From Pseudomonas triticifolii (GTDB lineage: Bacteria > Pseudomonadota > Gammaproteobacteria > Pseudomonadales > Pseudomonadaceae), in NCBI RefSeq assembly GCF_014358015.1, contig NZ_JACONV010000001.1, forward strand, positions 806,001 to 870,000: a DNA stretch of 64,000 nucleotides, in the 5' to 3' direction. Under the pieces are notes generated by a model. The model ran no database searches and was not told the origin of the DNA. It saw only the letters and a program-made list of their open reading frames with translations. Each line of letters begins with the position of its first letter. Position 1 is the stretch's first letter. This document shows, piece by piece, positions 55,748 through 64,000 of this stretch. The position numbers were made by a program, and so were the translations under genes.

Positions 55748-56959
55748 TCAGCCCATGACCTCGCTCAGGGGAATGAAGTTGACCCAGTCGCCGTCTGCAA
55801 CCGTCGCGCCTTCAAGCACCTCGATCAGCCCGTCAGCCCAGGCCGCGCTGCGCAATACGCCGGAGCTCTGATTACGATAAGGCACGGCCTTGCCCTGCTC
55901 CAGCCGACCGCGCAGGTACTCGCGACGATTGCCAGGACGTGTCCATGCAAATCCGGCAGGCACCGCAAACTTCAGCGGCGCGACGTCGAGCACGCCCTGA
56001 CGACGCAACAGATAGGCGCGGGCCAGCAATGCAAAGGTCACCAGTGTGGACGCCGGATTACCCGGCAGGCCGATCACCGGCGCACCTCGAAAGTGCCCGA
56101 ACGTCAGCGGTTTGCCCGGTTTGATCGCCAGCTTCCATAACGACAACTCGCCCTCCTCGCGCAATGCATGACCGAGAAAGTCCGCCTCGCCCACCGATAC
56201 ACCGCCCGTGGACAAAATCAGGTCGACCTCGTTAAGACTCGCCAACGCAGCGCGAGTCTGGTCCAGATCATCCGGCAGGATGCCCGCGTCTACCACCTCG
56301 CACTGCAGGCGTTTCAGCCAGCTGCACAACAGCACGCGATTGCTGTTGTAGATCTGTCCCGGCCCCAGCGGCTTGCCGGGCTCGATGAGTTCATCGCCGG
56401 TAGACAGCACCGCCACACGCACGCGCCGGACCACGTCCAGCGCGGCCAGACCAAGGGATGCGGCAAGCCCAAGCTCGATCGGGCCCAGCCGCGTACCGGC
56501 GGCCAGCACCGTGTCGCCTGTGCGGGTTTCCTGGCCCTGAGGGCGAATGTTCTGACCCACGCTCAACGGCTCGGTGAACCTGACGCGCTGGTCATCCTGC
56601 ACCTCGGCGTTTTCCTGCATCTCCACACAGTCCGCGCCTTCAGGCACCGGCGCGCCGGTGAAGATGCGTGCGCACGTTCCCACCGCGAGCGGCTCGGGTG
56701 CCTGACCGGCAAAAATGCGCTGACTGACCGGCAAAGGCTCCCCCTGCCAGTCCGCCAGACGCATGGCGTAGCCGTCCATCGCGCTGTTGGGCCAGGGCGG
56801 CAGGTCCAGCGTCGACACCAGATCCGTAGCCAGCACGCGCCCTTGCGCATCGGCCAGCGCCACCCGTTCACGCTGTTTGATGGGCGCAGCTTCAGCCATT
56901 TCCAGCAGTCGCGCGATGGCGTCTTCGACAGGCATCAAGGCCTTTGGCTCAGCACTCAT
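55748..56959 (-). CDS. moeA: Molybdopterin molybdenumtransferase MoeA
   Basis: Inserts molybdate into adenylylated molybdopterin; 403 residues. Domains I-IV in order: N-terminal '[15 protein letters not shown]', MoCF-like core '[15 protein letters not shown]' and '[15 protein letters not shown]', 'IGLPGNPAS', and a C-terminal domain. It lies 6 bases after moaB on the same strand. Confidence 0.96.
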   Translation of the reverse strand: MSAEPKALMPVEDAIARLLEMAEAAPIKQRERVALADAQGRVLATDLVSTLDLPPWPNSAMDGYAMRLADWQGEPLPVSQRIFAGQAPEPLAVGTCARIFTGAPVPEGADCVEMQENAEVQDDQRVRFTEPLSVGQNIRPQGQETRTGDTVLAAGTRLGPIELGLAASLGLAALDVVRRVRVAVLSTGDELIEPGKPLGPGQIYNSNRVLLCSWLKRLQCEVVDAGILPDDLDQTRAALASLNEVDLILSTGGVSVGEADFLGHALREEGELSLWKLAIKPGKPLTFGHFRGAPVIGLPGNPASTLVTFALLARAYLLRRQGVLDVAPLKFAVPAGFAWTRPGNRREYLRGRLEQGKAVPYRNQSSGVLRSAAWADGLIEVLEGATVADGDWVNFIPLSEVMG

Positions 56960-56965
56960 GACCTG

Positions 56966-57505
56966 TCAACCACGGGTCGCGCAGGGCTCGGCCTGCTTGA
57001 GGTGCGGGACGAAATTGCACGGACGGAAACGCGAGTCCAGTTGCTGGGCCAGGATGCCGTCCCAGGCGGTACGTACCGCGTTGGTGGAACCCGGCAGGCA
57101 GCACACCAGCGTGCCGTTGGACAGCCCGGCCAGCGCGCGGGACTGGATGGTCGAGGTGCCGATGTCCGGAACCGAAATCTGCCGGAACAGCTCGCCAAAC
57201 CCATCGACCTGCTTGTCCAGCAGACAAGCCACGGCTTCCGGCGTGCTGTCGCGGCCAGTGAAGCCCGTGCCGCCCGTGATCAAGACGACTTGAACCTGCT
57301 CGTCGGCAATCCAGGTCGCCACCTGGGCGCGGATTTTGTAGAGATCATCCTTGAGCAGGACGCGCTCGATCAGGCCGTGACCGGCTTCGGTCAAGCGATC
57401 GACGAACATCTGGCCCGAGGTGTCGGTTTCGCGGGTGCGGGTGTCGCTGACGGTCAGCACAGCGATATTCAGGGGTACAAAAGGTGTGTCAGCCTTCGCT
57501 TTCAT
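56966..57505 (-). CDS. moaB: Molybdenum cofactor biosynthesis protein MoaB
   Basis: MogA/MoaB-fold protein for adenylylation of molybdopterin, 179 residues. '[20 protein letters not shown]' and the glycine-rich '[20 protein letters not shown]' are diagnostic, with '[16 protein letters not shown]' at the end. The long reading frame to 57778 overlaps mobA and is not real; ATG 57505 is used. Confidence 0.95.
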   Translation of the reverse strand: MKAKADTPFVPLNIAVLTVSDTRTRETDTSGQMFVDRLTEAGHGLIERVLLKDDLYKIRAQVATWIADEQVQVVLITGGTGFTGRDSTPEAVACLLDKQVDGFGELFRQISVPDIGTSTIQSRALAGLSNGTLVCCLPGSTNAVRTAWDGILAQQLDSRFRPCNFVPHLKQAEPCATRG

Positions 57506-57581
57506 GGCCTCGATCCGGTTGTTAAGGGAACAGGCCGGTGTTATATCACAGCACTCCTTTTCGCTGCCCGTCGAGTGTCTG

Positions 57582-58187
57582 ATGAACGCCCCTGCCCCAC
57601 TGCCTCCCTGCTCGATTCTGCTGCTCGCAGGAGGTCGTGGGCAGCGCATGGGCGGTCGCGACAAAGGGCTGATCGAATGGCGGGGCGAGCCCATGATCCA
57701 GCATTTGCATCGCTTGACCCGGCCGCTGACCGATGACCTGATTATTTCCTGCAACCGTAATCTGGATCGATACGCCACCTACGCCGACCAGGTGATTCAA
57801 GACAGTGACACCGATTTCAACGGTCCGCTGGCCGGGATCCGCGCCGCGCTCCCGCTGGCACGGCATGCAGCGCTTCTGGTGCTGCCCTGCGACGTGCCAC
57901 TGATCGATGAGTCGCTGTTGCAGGCGCTACGCGAAACGGCCAGCAGGCACCCGGATAACCCGGTGATGGTGCGTGAAGGCGAACACTGGCAGCCACTTTT
58001 ATGTATCATCCCGACCGCCCACGCTGCCATGCTGGAAGCCGCATGGCAGAGCGGCGAACGCAGTCCGCGGCGAGCCTTGGCACCGCTGCAGCCGATCGCG
58101 TTGCAGGTCGACGCCGACGACCCGAGACTGGCCAACCTGAACACACCCTGTCTACTGGCCGGGATAGAGGACAACCGACACAAGTGA
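57582..58187 (+). CDS. mobA: Molybdenum cofactor guanylyltransferase MobA
   Basis: Links GMP to molybdopterin to form MGD; 201 residues. Nucleotidyltransferase motif '[20 protein letters not shown]' at the N-terminus, and '[14 protein letters not shown]' with the metal-binding Asp. It is divergent from moaB with a 76-base shared promoter gap. The ATG at 57582 is chosen from inside a longer frame. Confidence 0.95.
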   Translation: MNAPAPLPPCSILLLAGGRGQRMGGRDKGLIEWRGEPMIQHLHRLTRPLTDDLIISCNRNLDRYATYADQVIQDSDTDFNGPLAGIRAALPLARHAALLVLPCDVPLIDESLLQALRETASRHPDNPVMVREGEHWQPLLCIIPTAHAAMLEAAWQSGERSPRRALAPLQPIALQVDADDPRLANLNTPCLLAGIEDNRHK

Positions 58188-58260
58188 CTGGTCATTGAAC
58201 TTGCTGCGGGTGTATACGTCTTACGGTCAGTTAATCAAGAATCCATCTGGAGACACAGTA

Positions 58261-58485
58261 ATGAAACAACGGACCCTTCCCGCTGCCTTTCTGCTTGCAC
58301 TGGGCATCGCCTCCCTGGCGGGCTGCGCATCGCCCACTGTGATTACCCTGAATGATGGTCGTGAAATCCAGTCTGTCGACACGCCGAAGTACGATGAAGA
58401 TTCCGGCTTCTACGAGTTCAAGCAACTTGATGGCAAGCAGACCCGCATCAACAAGGATCAGGTACGTACCGTCAAGGATCTGTGA
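58261..58485 (+). CDS. YgdI/YgdR family lipoprotein (second copy)
   Basis: 74 residues: lipobox 'IASLAGCAS' (Cys22), then 'VITLNDGREIQSVDTPKYDE' and 'GFYEFKQLDGKQTRINKDQV'. It is a paralogue of the 74-residue lipoprotein at 37890-38114 and has the same length and domain pattern. A terminator follows. Confidence 0.92.
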   Translation: MKQRTLPAAFLLALGIASLAGCASPTVITLNDGREIQSVDTPKYDEDSGFYEFKQLDGKQTRINKDQVRTVKDL

Positions 58486-58509
58486 TCCTCGCGCCACGTG
58501 ACTGATCTG

Positions 58510-58538
58510 AAAAAACCCGCCGAGTGCGGGTTTTTTTT
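58510..58538. terminator. Rho-independent terminator
   Basis: AAAAAACCCGC (58510-58520), loop CGAGT, GCGGG (58526-58530) and an 8-T run. Placed 25 bases after the lipoprotein stop; the A-run on the other side lets it serve the convergent pseudouridine synthase gene too. Confidence 0.92.
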
Positions 58539-58555
58539 GCCTGCTCGCTTTATGG

Positions 58556-59446
58556 CTACCAGTCGAGCTGCAACAGGCTGTGAAATTCACGCGGCTCGTC
58601 GCTGAGCGGATCATAGAAACGCAGCCCCTTGGCCAACAGTTTCAGCGGCTGCTGAGCGTCATCTACCGCATCCTTGATCACCTGCGGATAGAACGGATCG
58701 TTGCAGATCGCAGCGCCCAGTGCGGCCATGTGTACACGCAACTGATGCTTCTTGCCGGTGACGGGATACAACCCGTAACGCCACAACGACCCATTACGCT
58801 CAAGCACTTCAATGCGGGTCCGGGTGTTGGCCTGGCCTGGAGCTTCCTGCATGCGGAAAAACGGCTCGCCATCCACCAGACGACTCTCATGCACTCGTGG
58901 GAACTCCAGCGACGGCAGCGCTGGCGCAATGGCTTCGTAGAACTTTTCGATACGTCGCGTCGGAAACAGCGTCTGATAGGCAGAACGCGTCTGCCTGTTC
59001 GCGGAAAACAGTACCAGCCCGGCGGTATGGCGGTCGATGCGATGCAAGGGCACCAGGTCCGGGTTGTCCAGACGATGGATCAGGCGTCGCAACAGGGTTT
59101 GCTCGACGTATTCCCCTGCTGGCGTCACCGGCAGGAAGTGCGGCTTGTCGGCCACTACCAAGTGCTCGTCGGCGTACAGAATCGTCTCGACGACACGGAT
59201 CGGCGTTTCGTTCGGCACTTCGCGAAAATAATGAATCTTCAGGCCCTCGCGGTACGCCAGATCAGCCGTGATGGCTTGACCACCGGCGTCCAGAACCCGG
59301 CCTCGGGCGATGCGATCCAGCCATTGCTCACGGCTGATGGCGGTGAATTTCGCACACAGGCAATCCAGCACCGTCGTCCACGGGCCTGCTGGTAGATACA
59401 ACGTGCTGGCTTGTTGTCGGGCAGCGTGAAAAACGGACTCGGACAT
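58556..59446 (-). CDS. RluA family RNA pseudouridine synthase
   Basis: Isomerises uridine to pseudouridine in RNA, 296 residues. The catalytic block is 'LVPLHRIDRHTAGLVLFSAN' with the nucleophilic Asp, and 'GKKHQLRVHMAALGAAICND' follows. The RluA/C/D subgroup and target (rRNA or tRNA) cannot be told. Start is uncertain: ATG 59446 or ATG 59494; neither has a clear ribosome site. Confidence 0.9.
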   Translation of the reverse strand: MSESVFHAARQQASTLYLPAGPWTTVLDCLCAKFTAISREQWLDRIARGRVLDAGGQAITADLAYREGLKIHYFREVPNETPIRVVETILYADEHLVVADKPHFLPVTPAGEYVEQTLLRRLIHRLDNPDLVPLHRIDRHTAGLVLFSANRQTRSAYQTLFPTRRIEKFYEAIAPALPSLEFPRVHESRLVDGEPFFRMQEAPGQANTRTRIEVLERNGSLWRYGLYPVTGKKHQLRVHMAALGAAICNDPFYPQVIKDAVDDAQQPLKLLAKGLRFYDPLSDEPREFHSLLQLDW

Positions 59447-59634
59447 GCGTGGACTCGTGACGTTTGAATGCGCCTGAAGCGGCTGGCCGGGCATTATCGC
59501 TGATCGGGGCGATCACCGCACAGAATCAACACATGACAACCGATCTGTCACTGCGTCACTATTAACCATCTGGTACATTTTTTAAAAACCTGCCCGAAAC
59601 CGGGCGGCAAGACAAAAACAAGAGACATATTGTC

Positions 59635-60489
59635 ATGAACCACGCTGAACACACTTCCGTACTCGCCGGCCTGATCGGCTCGGGCATTCAGGCCTCGCGC
59701 ACACCGGCGCTGCACGAACACGAAGGTGACGCCCAAGGCCTGCGTTACCTGTATCGGCTGATCGACCTCGACGCACTCAAGCTGGACATCCACGCCCTGC
59801 CCCGCCTGATTGAAGGTGCGCGTGACTGCGGTTTTACCGGTCTGAACATCACCTTTCCCTGCAAGCAGGCGGTCATCCCGTTGCTGGACGAGCTGTCCGA
59901 GGAAGCGCGTGGCATCGGCGCAGTCAATACCGTGGTGTTCAAGGACGGTAAAAGCACCGGCCATAACACCGACTGCCTGGGTTTCGCCGAAGGCTTTAAG
60001 CGCGGCCTGGATAAAGCGCCTCGCCAGAATGTGGTGCAAATGGGCGCGGGCGGAGCCGGTGCTGCGGTGGCCTATGCCTTGCTGAGCGCAGGCGTCGAGC
60101 GCCTGAGTGTGTTCGAAGTGGAGCCACAGCGCGCCCAAGGCCTGGTGGACAACCTGAACAGCCACTTCGGCGCGGGACGTGCGCAGGTCGGCCTGGACTT
60201 GCCTGCCGCGATGGCCGAAGCCGATGGCGTGGTCAACACCACACCGGTCGGCATGGCCAAACTGCCTGGCACGCCGCTGCCGGTCGAGCTGCTGCGTGCC
60301 GCGCAGTGGGTTGCGGAAATCATTTACTTCCCGCTGGAAACCGAGCTGCTCAAGCACGCCCGTGCGCTGGGTTGCCGTACGCTGGACGGCACGACCATGG
60401 CGGTCTTTCAGGCGGTGAAAGCCTTCGAGCTGTTCAGCGGCCGGTCAGCGAATGCCGAGCGCATGATGCAACACTTCCACAGCCTGTAA
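59635..60489 (+). CDS. aroE: AroE-family shikimate/quinate dehydrogenase
   Basis: 284 residues. Catalytic Lys77 in 'NITFPCKQ' and Asp113 in 'GHNTDCLGF', and a Rossmann motif 'QMGAGGAGAAVAYALL'. The second beta strand ends 'FEVEPQRA', an acidic residue favouring NAD over NADP (inference). The substrate loop reads 'GIQASRTPALHE' instead of the canonical S-x-S-x-S-P, as in catabolic AroE paralogues. With the divergent/convergent quiC region this suggests quinate or shikimate catabolism rather than aromatic biosynthesis. Confidence 0.88.
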   Translation: MNHAEHTSVLAGLIGSGIQASRTPALHEHEGDAQGLRYLYRLIDLDALKLDIHALPRLIEGARDCGFTGLNITFPCKQAVIPLLDELSEEARGIGAVNTVVFKDGKSTGHNTDCLGFAEGFKRGLDKAPRQNVVQMGAGGAGAAVAYALLSAGVERLSVFEVEPQRAQGLVDNLNSHFGAGRAQVGLDLPAAMAEADGVVNTTPVGMAKLPGTPLPVELLRAAQWVAEIIYFPLETELLKHARALGCRTLDGTTMAVFQAVKAFELFSGRSANAERMMQHFHSL

Positions 60490-60506
60490 ACATCAGGCTG
60501 TGAGGA

Positions 60507-61178
60507 TCACGCCTTGAGGTAGCGCAACACAGCGTCGCAAATCATCGCCTTGTGGCGCTGCTTGACCTCATCGCTCCACAGCTCGATCTGGAAAATCTCG
60601 CTGAAGGTGTGGCGGTTCGAGATCCGATAGAAACAGAACGAGCTGATCATCAGGTGCAGGTCAATCGGATGAACCCCTGCGCGAAACGCGCCGCTTTCTT
60701 CGCCGCGCCGCAAAATGTCTTCCAGCGCCCGGATGATGTTCTGGCTCTTGGCCTGAATGGTGTCCGACTGTTTGACGTTTTCGCCGTAGTGAATGTTCTC
60801 GATGCACACGATGCGCACGAAATCGACGTTGTTGTCGTGATGGTCAAAGGTGAATTCCACGACCCGATGAATCGCCTCAATGGGTGCCAGTTCGCCCAGG
60901 TTCAGCTCGCTTTCAGTGTTGCGAATCGCGCCGTAAAGCTTTTCCAGCACTTCGACATACAGCTGTTCCTTGCTGCCGAAGTAGTAATAGATCATCCGCT
61001 TGGACGTCTGGGTACGCTCGGCGATCGCATCGACGCGCGCGCCTGACAGCCCGTGGGCAACGAATTCGGCCACAGCGGCCTGGAGAATGTCTTCGCGGGT
61101 CTTTTCCGGGTTGTTTTTGCGGCCCTTCGCGGGCGGCGTGACAGGTTCGAGGGCAACGGCGGCGTCGGTTTTTTTCAT
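60507..61178 (-). CDS. TetR family transcriptional regulator
   Basis: 223 residues. N-terminal HTH near residues 22-72 ('TREDILQAAVAEFVAHGLSG' and 'IAERTQTSKRMIYYYFGSKEQ'), with a C-terminal helical domain related to those of TetR regulators of aromatic catabolism. A basic N-terminal extension precedes the HTH. It lies 108 bases after quiC on the same strand and converges with aroE, so it may control the quinate/shikimate genes. The effector is unknown. Confidence 0.9.
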   Translation of the reverse strand: MKKTDAAVALEPVTPPAKGRKNNPEKTREDILQAAVAEFVAHGLSGARVDAIAERTQTSKRMIYYYFGSKEQLYVEVLEKLYGAIRNTESELNLGELAPIEAIHRVVEFTFDHHDNNVDFVRIVCIENIHYGENVKQSDTIQAKSQNIIRALEDILRRGEESGAFRAGVHPIDLHLMISSFCFYRISNRHTFSEIFQIELWSDEVKQRHKAMICDAVLRYLKA

Positions 61179-61286
61179 TATTGGCTCATGACCACGGGTG
61201 ATACGCGGAGTATGCCGCCGACGGCATAGCCAGGGAAGCTGCAAGACGCGTGAGCGCCTGCAGCCACACACCGGCCATGATCGACG

Positions 61287-63194
61287 TCAGAGCCGCGCCT
61301 GACGCACCGCCACGCTACGCGCCTTGGCCATCGCGGCCAGACGCACCGCAACGTTGGCCGCGCCATAGCCGATGTAGCCGTTCTTGCGCTGCAGAATCTC
61401 GAAGAAGAAACGCCCGTCGAACGCGTCGGTGTAGACGTGAAACAGCTCGCCACCCTGCGCGTCACGGTCGTACAGCACGTTGTAGTAGGCCAACTCGCTG
61501 AGGAACTCGTCATCGAAATCGAAGCGGGCCGCCAGGTCATCGTAGTAGTTGAGCGGAATGTCCAGCAGCGGCACACCGGCTTCCTTGGCGCGGCTGACCT
61601 CGGCAAAGATGTCTTCACAGGAAAACGCGATGTGATGAACGCCCGAACCGCGGTAGCTCGACAGTGCGTGGGAAATCGCCGTGTTGCGGTTTTCGGAGAT
61701 GTTCAGCGGCAGTCGGACGGTGCTGCAACGGCTCCGCAAGGCACGACTCTTGACCAGCCCGTAAGGGTCCGGCAGCACCACTTCGTCGTCGGCTTCGAAG
61801 TCCAGAATGCTCTTGTAGAACAGCACCCAGCTGTCAAGGCTGTCAGCCGGCAGCGCCATCGCCATGTGGTCGATGCGTTGCAGGCCGCCTTTGCTGGCTG
61901 CCTGCGGGTTGACGACGAAATCGCTGTCGTAGATCGAATCACCCGGCGCGGCGTTGTCGACCAGGTAAATCAGGCTGCCGTCGGGAGCACGCACCGATGG
62001 AATCTCGCGCTCGTTGGGACCGACCAGCCCCCGATAAGGCTGGCCTTTAAAGGCCCGCGCACGCTCCAGCGCCTGATGACCGTCATCGACCCGCAAGGCG
62101 GTCGCGCACAGCGACGGGCCGTGGGCCTCGAAAAAACTGTGCGCGAAGGAATAGGGCTCGGCGTTAAGCACGATCTTGATGTCGCCCTGCCCCAACAGGC
62201 TGACTGCCTTGGAGCGATGCTGACCCAGTTTGGCGAAACCCAGCCGCTCCAGCCAGCCTGAGAGACGTGCGCCGTGGCTTTCATCAACGGCGAACTCAAG
62301 AAACTCCACCCCGTTGTAAGAACTGGCCGGTGGCGGGCTGAACAGGATGTCCGGAACGTTCGCTTCATCCTCTCGGGCCATCAACTGGCGGGTCTTTTCC
62401 TCCAGATACAGCAGCGAACGCAAGCCGTCAGCGGCATTGGCGCGCGTCGGGGCCGCGCGGAAGCCATCGTTGAAGACTTCCAGCGACAGCGGGCCGGTGT
62501 AGCCCGTGCGCAGGATGGGCGCAAGGAAACCGGCAAGATCGAACTCGCCCTGGCCAGGGAAGCAGCGGAAATGACGGCTCCACTCCAGCACGTCCATGGC
62601 CAGAACCGGTGCGTCGGCCATCTGCACGAAGAAAATCTTGTCGCCCGGGATCTGTGCAATTGCACTCGGGTCGCCCTTCAGCGACAGGGTGTGGAAGCTG
62701 TCGAGCAGAACACCCAGCGCCGGGTGATCCACCTGGCGCACCAGATTCCAGACCTGCTGCCAGGTGTTGACGTGCCGCCCCCACGCGAGTGCCTCGTAAC
62801 CGACCCGCAGGCCCCGCGCGCCAGCGTGCTCGGCCAACAGGCTCAGGTCGTCGAGCAGGATATTTTCGTCGCCCACAGAATCGGCGGATGCGTTGCTGCA
62901 GACCAGCACCAGATCGGTGCCCAGTTCCTGCATCAGGTCGAATTTGCGCTCGGCGCGGTCCACGTTGCGCTGCAGGCGATCACGGCGGCAACCTTCAAAG
63001 TCGCGGAACGGCTGAAACAGCGTGATGGCAATGCCCAGATCGGCACACATTTGCCGGACGTTGCGCGGGCTGCCGTCGTAGTACAAAAGGTCGTTTTCGA
63101 AAATTTCGACGCCATCAAAGCCGGCTGCGGCGATGGCCTCGAGCTTTTCGGGCAGAGTACCGCTCAAGGATACGGTGGCAATTGAACGCTGCAT
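61287..63194 (-). CDS. quiC: Two-domain 3-dehydroshikimate dehydratase (QuiC type)
   Basis: 635 residues. Residues 1-270 are a sugar-phosphate isomerase/AP-endonuclease TIM barrel ('SIATVSLSGTLPEKLEAIAA', 'EALAWGRHVNTWQQVWNL', 'HFRCFPGQGEFDLAGFL'). Residues 290-635 are a 4-hydroxyphenylpyruvate dioxygenase-like VOC domain with 'SGVHHIAFSC' and 'RFFFEILQRKNGYIGYG'. This fusion is known from P. putida QuiC-type dehydratases that convert 3-dehydroshikimate to protocatechuate (established). 'CAGGAG' precedes the ATG; the frame to 63251 is rejected. Confidence 0.9.
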   Translation of the reverse strand: MQRSIATVSLSGTLPEKLEAIAAAGFDGVEIFENDLLYYDGSPRNVRQMCADLGIAITLFQPFRDFEGCRRDRLQRNVDRAERKFDLMQELGTDLVLVCSNASADSVGDENILLDDLSLLAEHAGARGLRVGYEALAWGRHVNTWQQVWNLVRQVDHPALGVLLDSFHTLSLKGDPSAIAQIPGDKIFFVQMADAPVLAMDVLEWSRHFRCFPGQGEFDLAGFLAPILRTGYTGPLSLEVFNDGFRAAPTRANAADGLRSLLYLEEKTRQLMAREDEANVPDILFSPPPASSYNGVEFLEFAVDESHGARLSGWLERLGFAKLGQHRSKAVSLLGQGDIKIVLNAEPYSFAHSFFEAHGPSLCATALRVDDGHQALERARAFKGQPYRGLVGPNEREIPSVRAPDGSLIYLVDNAAPGDSIYDSDFVVNPQAASKGGLQRIDHMAMALPADSLDSWVLFYKSILDFEADDEVVLPDPYGLVKSRALRSRCSTVRLPLNISENRNTAISHALSSYRGSGVHHIAFSCEDIFAEVSRAKEAGVPLLDIPLNYYDDLAARFDFDDEFLSELAYYNVLYDRDAQGGELFHVYTDAFDGRFFFEILQRKNGYIGYGAANVAVRLAAMAKARSVAVRQARL

Positions 63195-63331
63195 GCTTTT
63201 CAGCTCCTGGATGAACACGACCCCATGGATCGTGACTGGACAGCACCGCATTCCTGGCCTTTCTCGGCCTTATTCAGAGGTGCGAGTAAAGTATTTCCCT
63301 GTCAAAATACTACAGCAACACAAAGTGTACG

Positions 63332-63343
63332 AACTGGTTAGTT
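63332..63343. promoter_or_regulatory. Small inverted repeat in the quiC control region
   Basis: AACT-GGTT-AGTT, 4-bp arms, five bases before the 15-bp palindrome. It may be a half of a larger TetR-type site; CGAAC at 63330-63334 is also repeated inverted as GTTCG at 63348-63352. Confidence 0.4.
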
Positions 63344-63347
63344 TTAC

Positions 63348-63362
63348 GTTCGATTATCGAAC
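63348..63362. promoter_or_regulatory. 15-bp palindrome resembling a PcaR/TetR box
   Basis: GTTCGATTATCGAAC is perfectly palindromic around the central T. It resembles the GTTCGATAATCGCAC box of IclR-type PcaR in P. putida (recalled), and would also fit a TetR operator. It sits about 155 bases upstream of quiC in the divergent gap, so either the neighbouring TetR or an IclR regulator elsewhere could use it. Confidence 0.65.
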
Positions 63363-63495
63363 AGAAGCCGTCTTGCTCAATTGACGCTGTACCGCGCAAT
63401 GCTCAACATCAGCTCCACCTTGCAGCGCAATCAATGGTTTTGATCACGCTTCATCAGCAGCAACCATAACAATTCAAACAACAGGAACATTGCTC

Positions 63496-63603
63496 ATGTG
63501 CACCCTTCCCGCTCCGTCCGCCAGTTCGCCCATCCGTCTTTCGCGATTGCAGCCTCTGACAAGCCATCTGGCCAAAAGCCAGGTCGCGCACCTCATCGCC
63601 TGA
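63496..63603 (+). CDS. Possible 35-residue ORF upstream of the MFS gene
   Basis: ATG at 63496 with 'AGGAACATTG' upstream, encoding 35 residues ('MCTLPAPSASSPIRLSRLQP' and 'LTSHLAKSQVAHLIA'). GC-rich codons suit the organism, but no homologue is known to me. It could be a small protein or a leader. Confidence 0.3.
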   Translation: MCTLPAPSASSPIRLSRLQPLTSHLAKSQVAHLIA

Positions 63604-63792
63604 AACAATCCAGCGCACTCGACGGCAACAGCCTGTAAATTATCCGCCCGCAGGATCGTCTCGAAAAGGCCTTGAGCCTCTGACTTTTCGAACCCGGCGA
63701 CTTCACTTTACATGCCTGACGCTTGAATCGAGTGGACTTCTCAGTCCGACTGTCGCCAGCAGCGCAGTCTTGGAACGGATGGTTAGAACATC

Positions 63793-64000
63793 ATGCTTAA
63801 TACCCAGACCAACCCTGTCGCCCAGGCCGCCCGTGCGGGCATGGGCGAAAAGATTCGCGGTGCACTCGCCGTGGGCAAGACTCGCTGGGGCATGCTTGCT
63901 CTGGTGTTCTTCGCCACTACCCTGAACTACATCGACCGCGCAGCCCTGGGGGTCATGCAGCCGATTCTTGCCAAGGAGATGAGCTGGACGGCGATGGATT
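63793..64000 (+). CDS. MFS transporter, N-terminal part
   Basis: Start of a major facilitator, 69 residues visible. 'GMLALVFFATTLNYIDRAAL' is the first membrane segment with the NYxDR motif of the anion:cation symporter (ACS) group, which transports organic acids such as glucarate, galactonate or quinate. Given quiC and the AroE paralogue, import of quinate or shikimate is likely (inference). It runs off the window. Confidence 0.85.
   Translation, partial: MLNTQTNPVAQAARAGMGEKIRGALAVGKTRWGMLALVFFATTLNYIDRAALGVMQPILAKEMSWTAMD

Larger units (their letters stand above)
63195..63792. other. Divergent control region between quiC and the MFS gene
   Basis: 598 bases between divergent genes, larger than usual. 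It contains two palindromes (63332-63343, 63348-63362) and a possible small ORF at 63496-63603. The remainder shows no gene or structured RNA that I recognise. Confidence 0.6.

Noticed and set aside
56168..57736. Plus-strand open frame of 522 codons
   Set aside because: It is antisense to moeA and moaB.

Overview
The window is a chromosomal segment of a Pseudomonas, most likely of the P. syringae group. The evidence is the gene content (a fused gamma/beta urease subunit, a piperideine/pyrroline-2-carboxylate reductase matching the characterised P. syringae DpkA, a DUF1654 protein, a complete ribose operon), the conserved order thrS-infC-rpmI-rplT-pheS-pheT-ihfA-merR-tRNA-Pro, and GC-rich pseudomonad codon use. 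No species call is made beyond this. The dense, mostly operonic layout is interrupted by two decayed patches, 19.7-21.2 kb and 38.5-43.2 kb.

Layout. 0-9.2 kb: a urea acquisition and hydrolysis locus, all on the plus strand: urtABCDE (ABC urea importer, urtA cut by the window edge) followed by ureE-ureF-ureAB-ureC-ureG-ureD. 9.25-19.7 kb: an Rrf2 regulator, a glutamine-synthetase-like gamma-glutamyl ligase, a class III aminotransferase and an SDR dehydrogenase facing a LysR regulator. These are followed by a second minus-strand operon: GntR/FCD regulator, polar amino acid ABC transporter and gamma-glutamyltransferase. Together they could handle an unknown amine or amino acid through gamma-glutamylated intermediates (inference). 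19.7-21.2 kb: gene remnants next to tRNA-Pro (GGG), including a GH19 lysozyme/chitinase fragment, a frameshifted YceK-like lipoprotein and a lipoprotein remnant. 21.3-28.7 kb: the translation operon described above, with a rare ATT start for infC.

28.9-38.5 kb: small secreted proteins, a cold-shock protein, an I78-type protease inhibitor, then rbsBACRKD with a promoter and a perfect LacI-type operator, ending in a secreted nucleoside hydrolase. The logic is periplasmic release of ribose from nucleosides, import by RbsABC and phosphorylation by RbsK. 38.5-43.2 kb: an insertion-like, partly AT-rich stretch with a probable endonuclease remnant, a methyl-accepting chemotaxis protein, an AraC regulator and an IS5-type transposase fragment. 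43.5-45.2 kb: a second-type methionine aminopeptidase translationally coupled to a ParD-like antitoxin gene under a 34-bp near-perfect palindrome, next to an XRE regulator and a small gene with a LexA box. This is the most unusual module in the window.

45.3-58.5 kb: dpkA, an orphan FecR, a truncated Fur-like winged-helix protein, a KefC antiporter, a tripartite EmrAB/OprM-type efflux system, a glycosyltransferase, and molybdopterin genes (moeA, moaB, mobA). 58.5-64 kb: a pseudouridine synthase and a quinate/shikimate catabolic region: aroE homologue, TetR regulator, two-domain 3-dehydroshikimate dehydratase quiC, and the start of an MFS transporter. All assignments come from reading the sequence; no database search was run.
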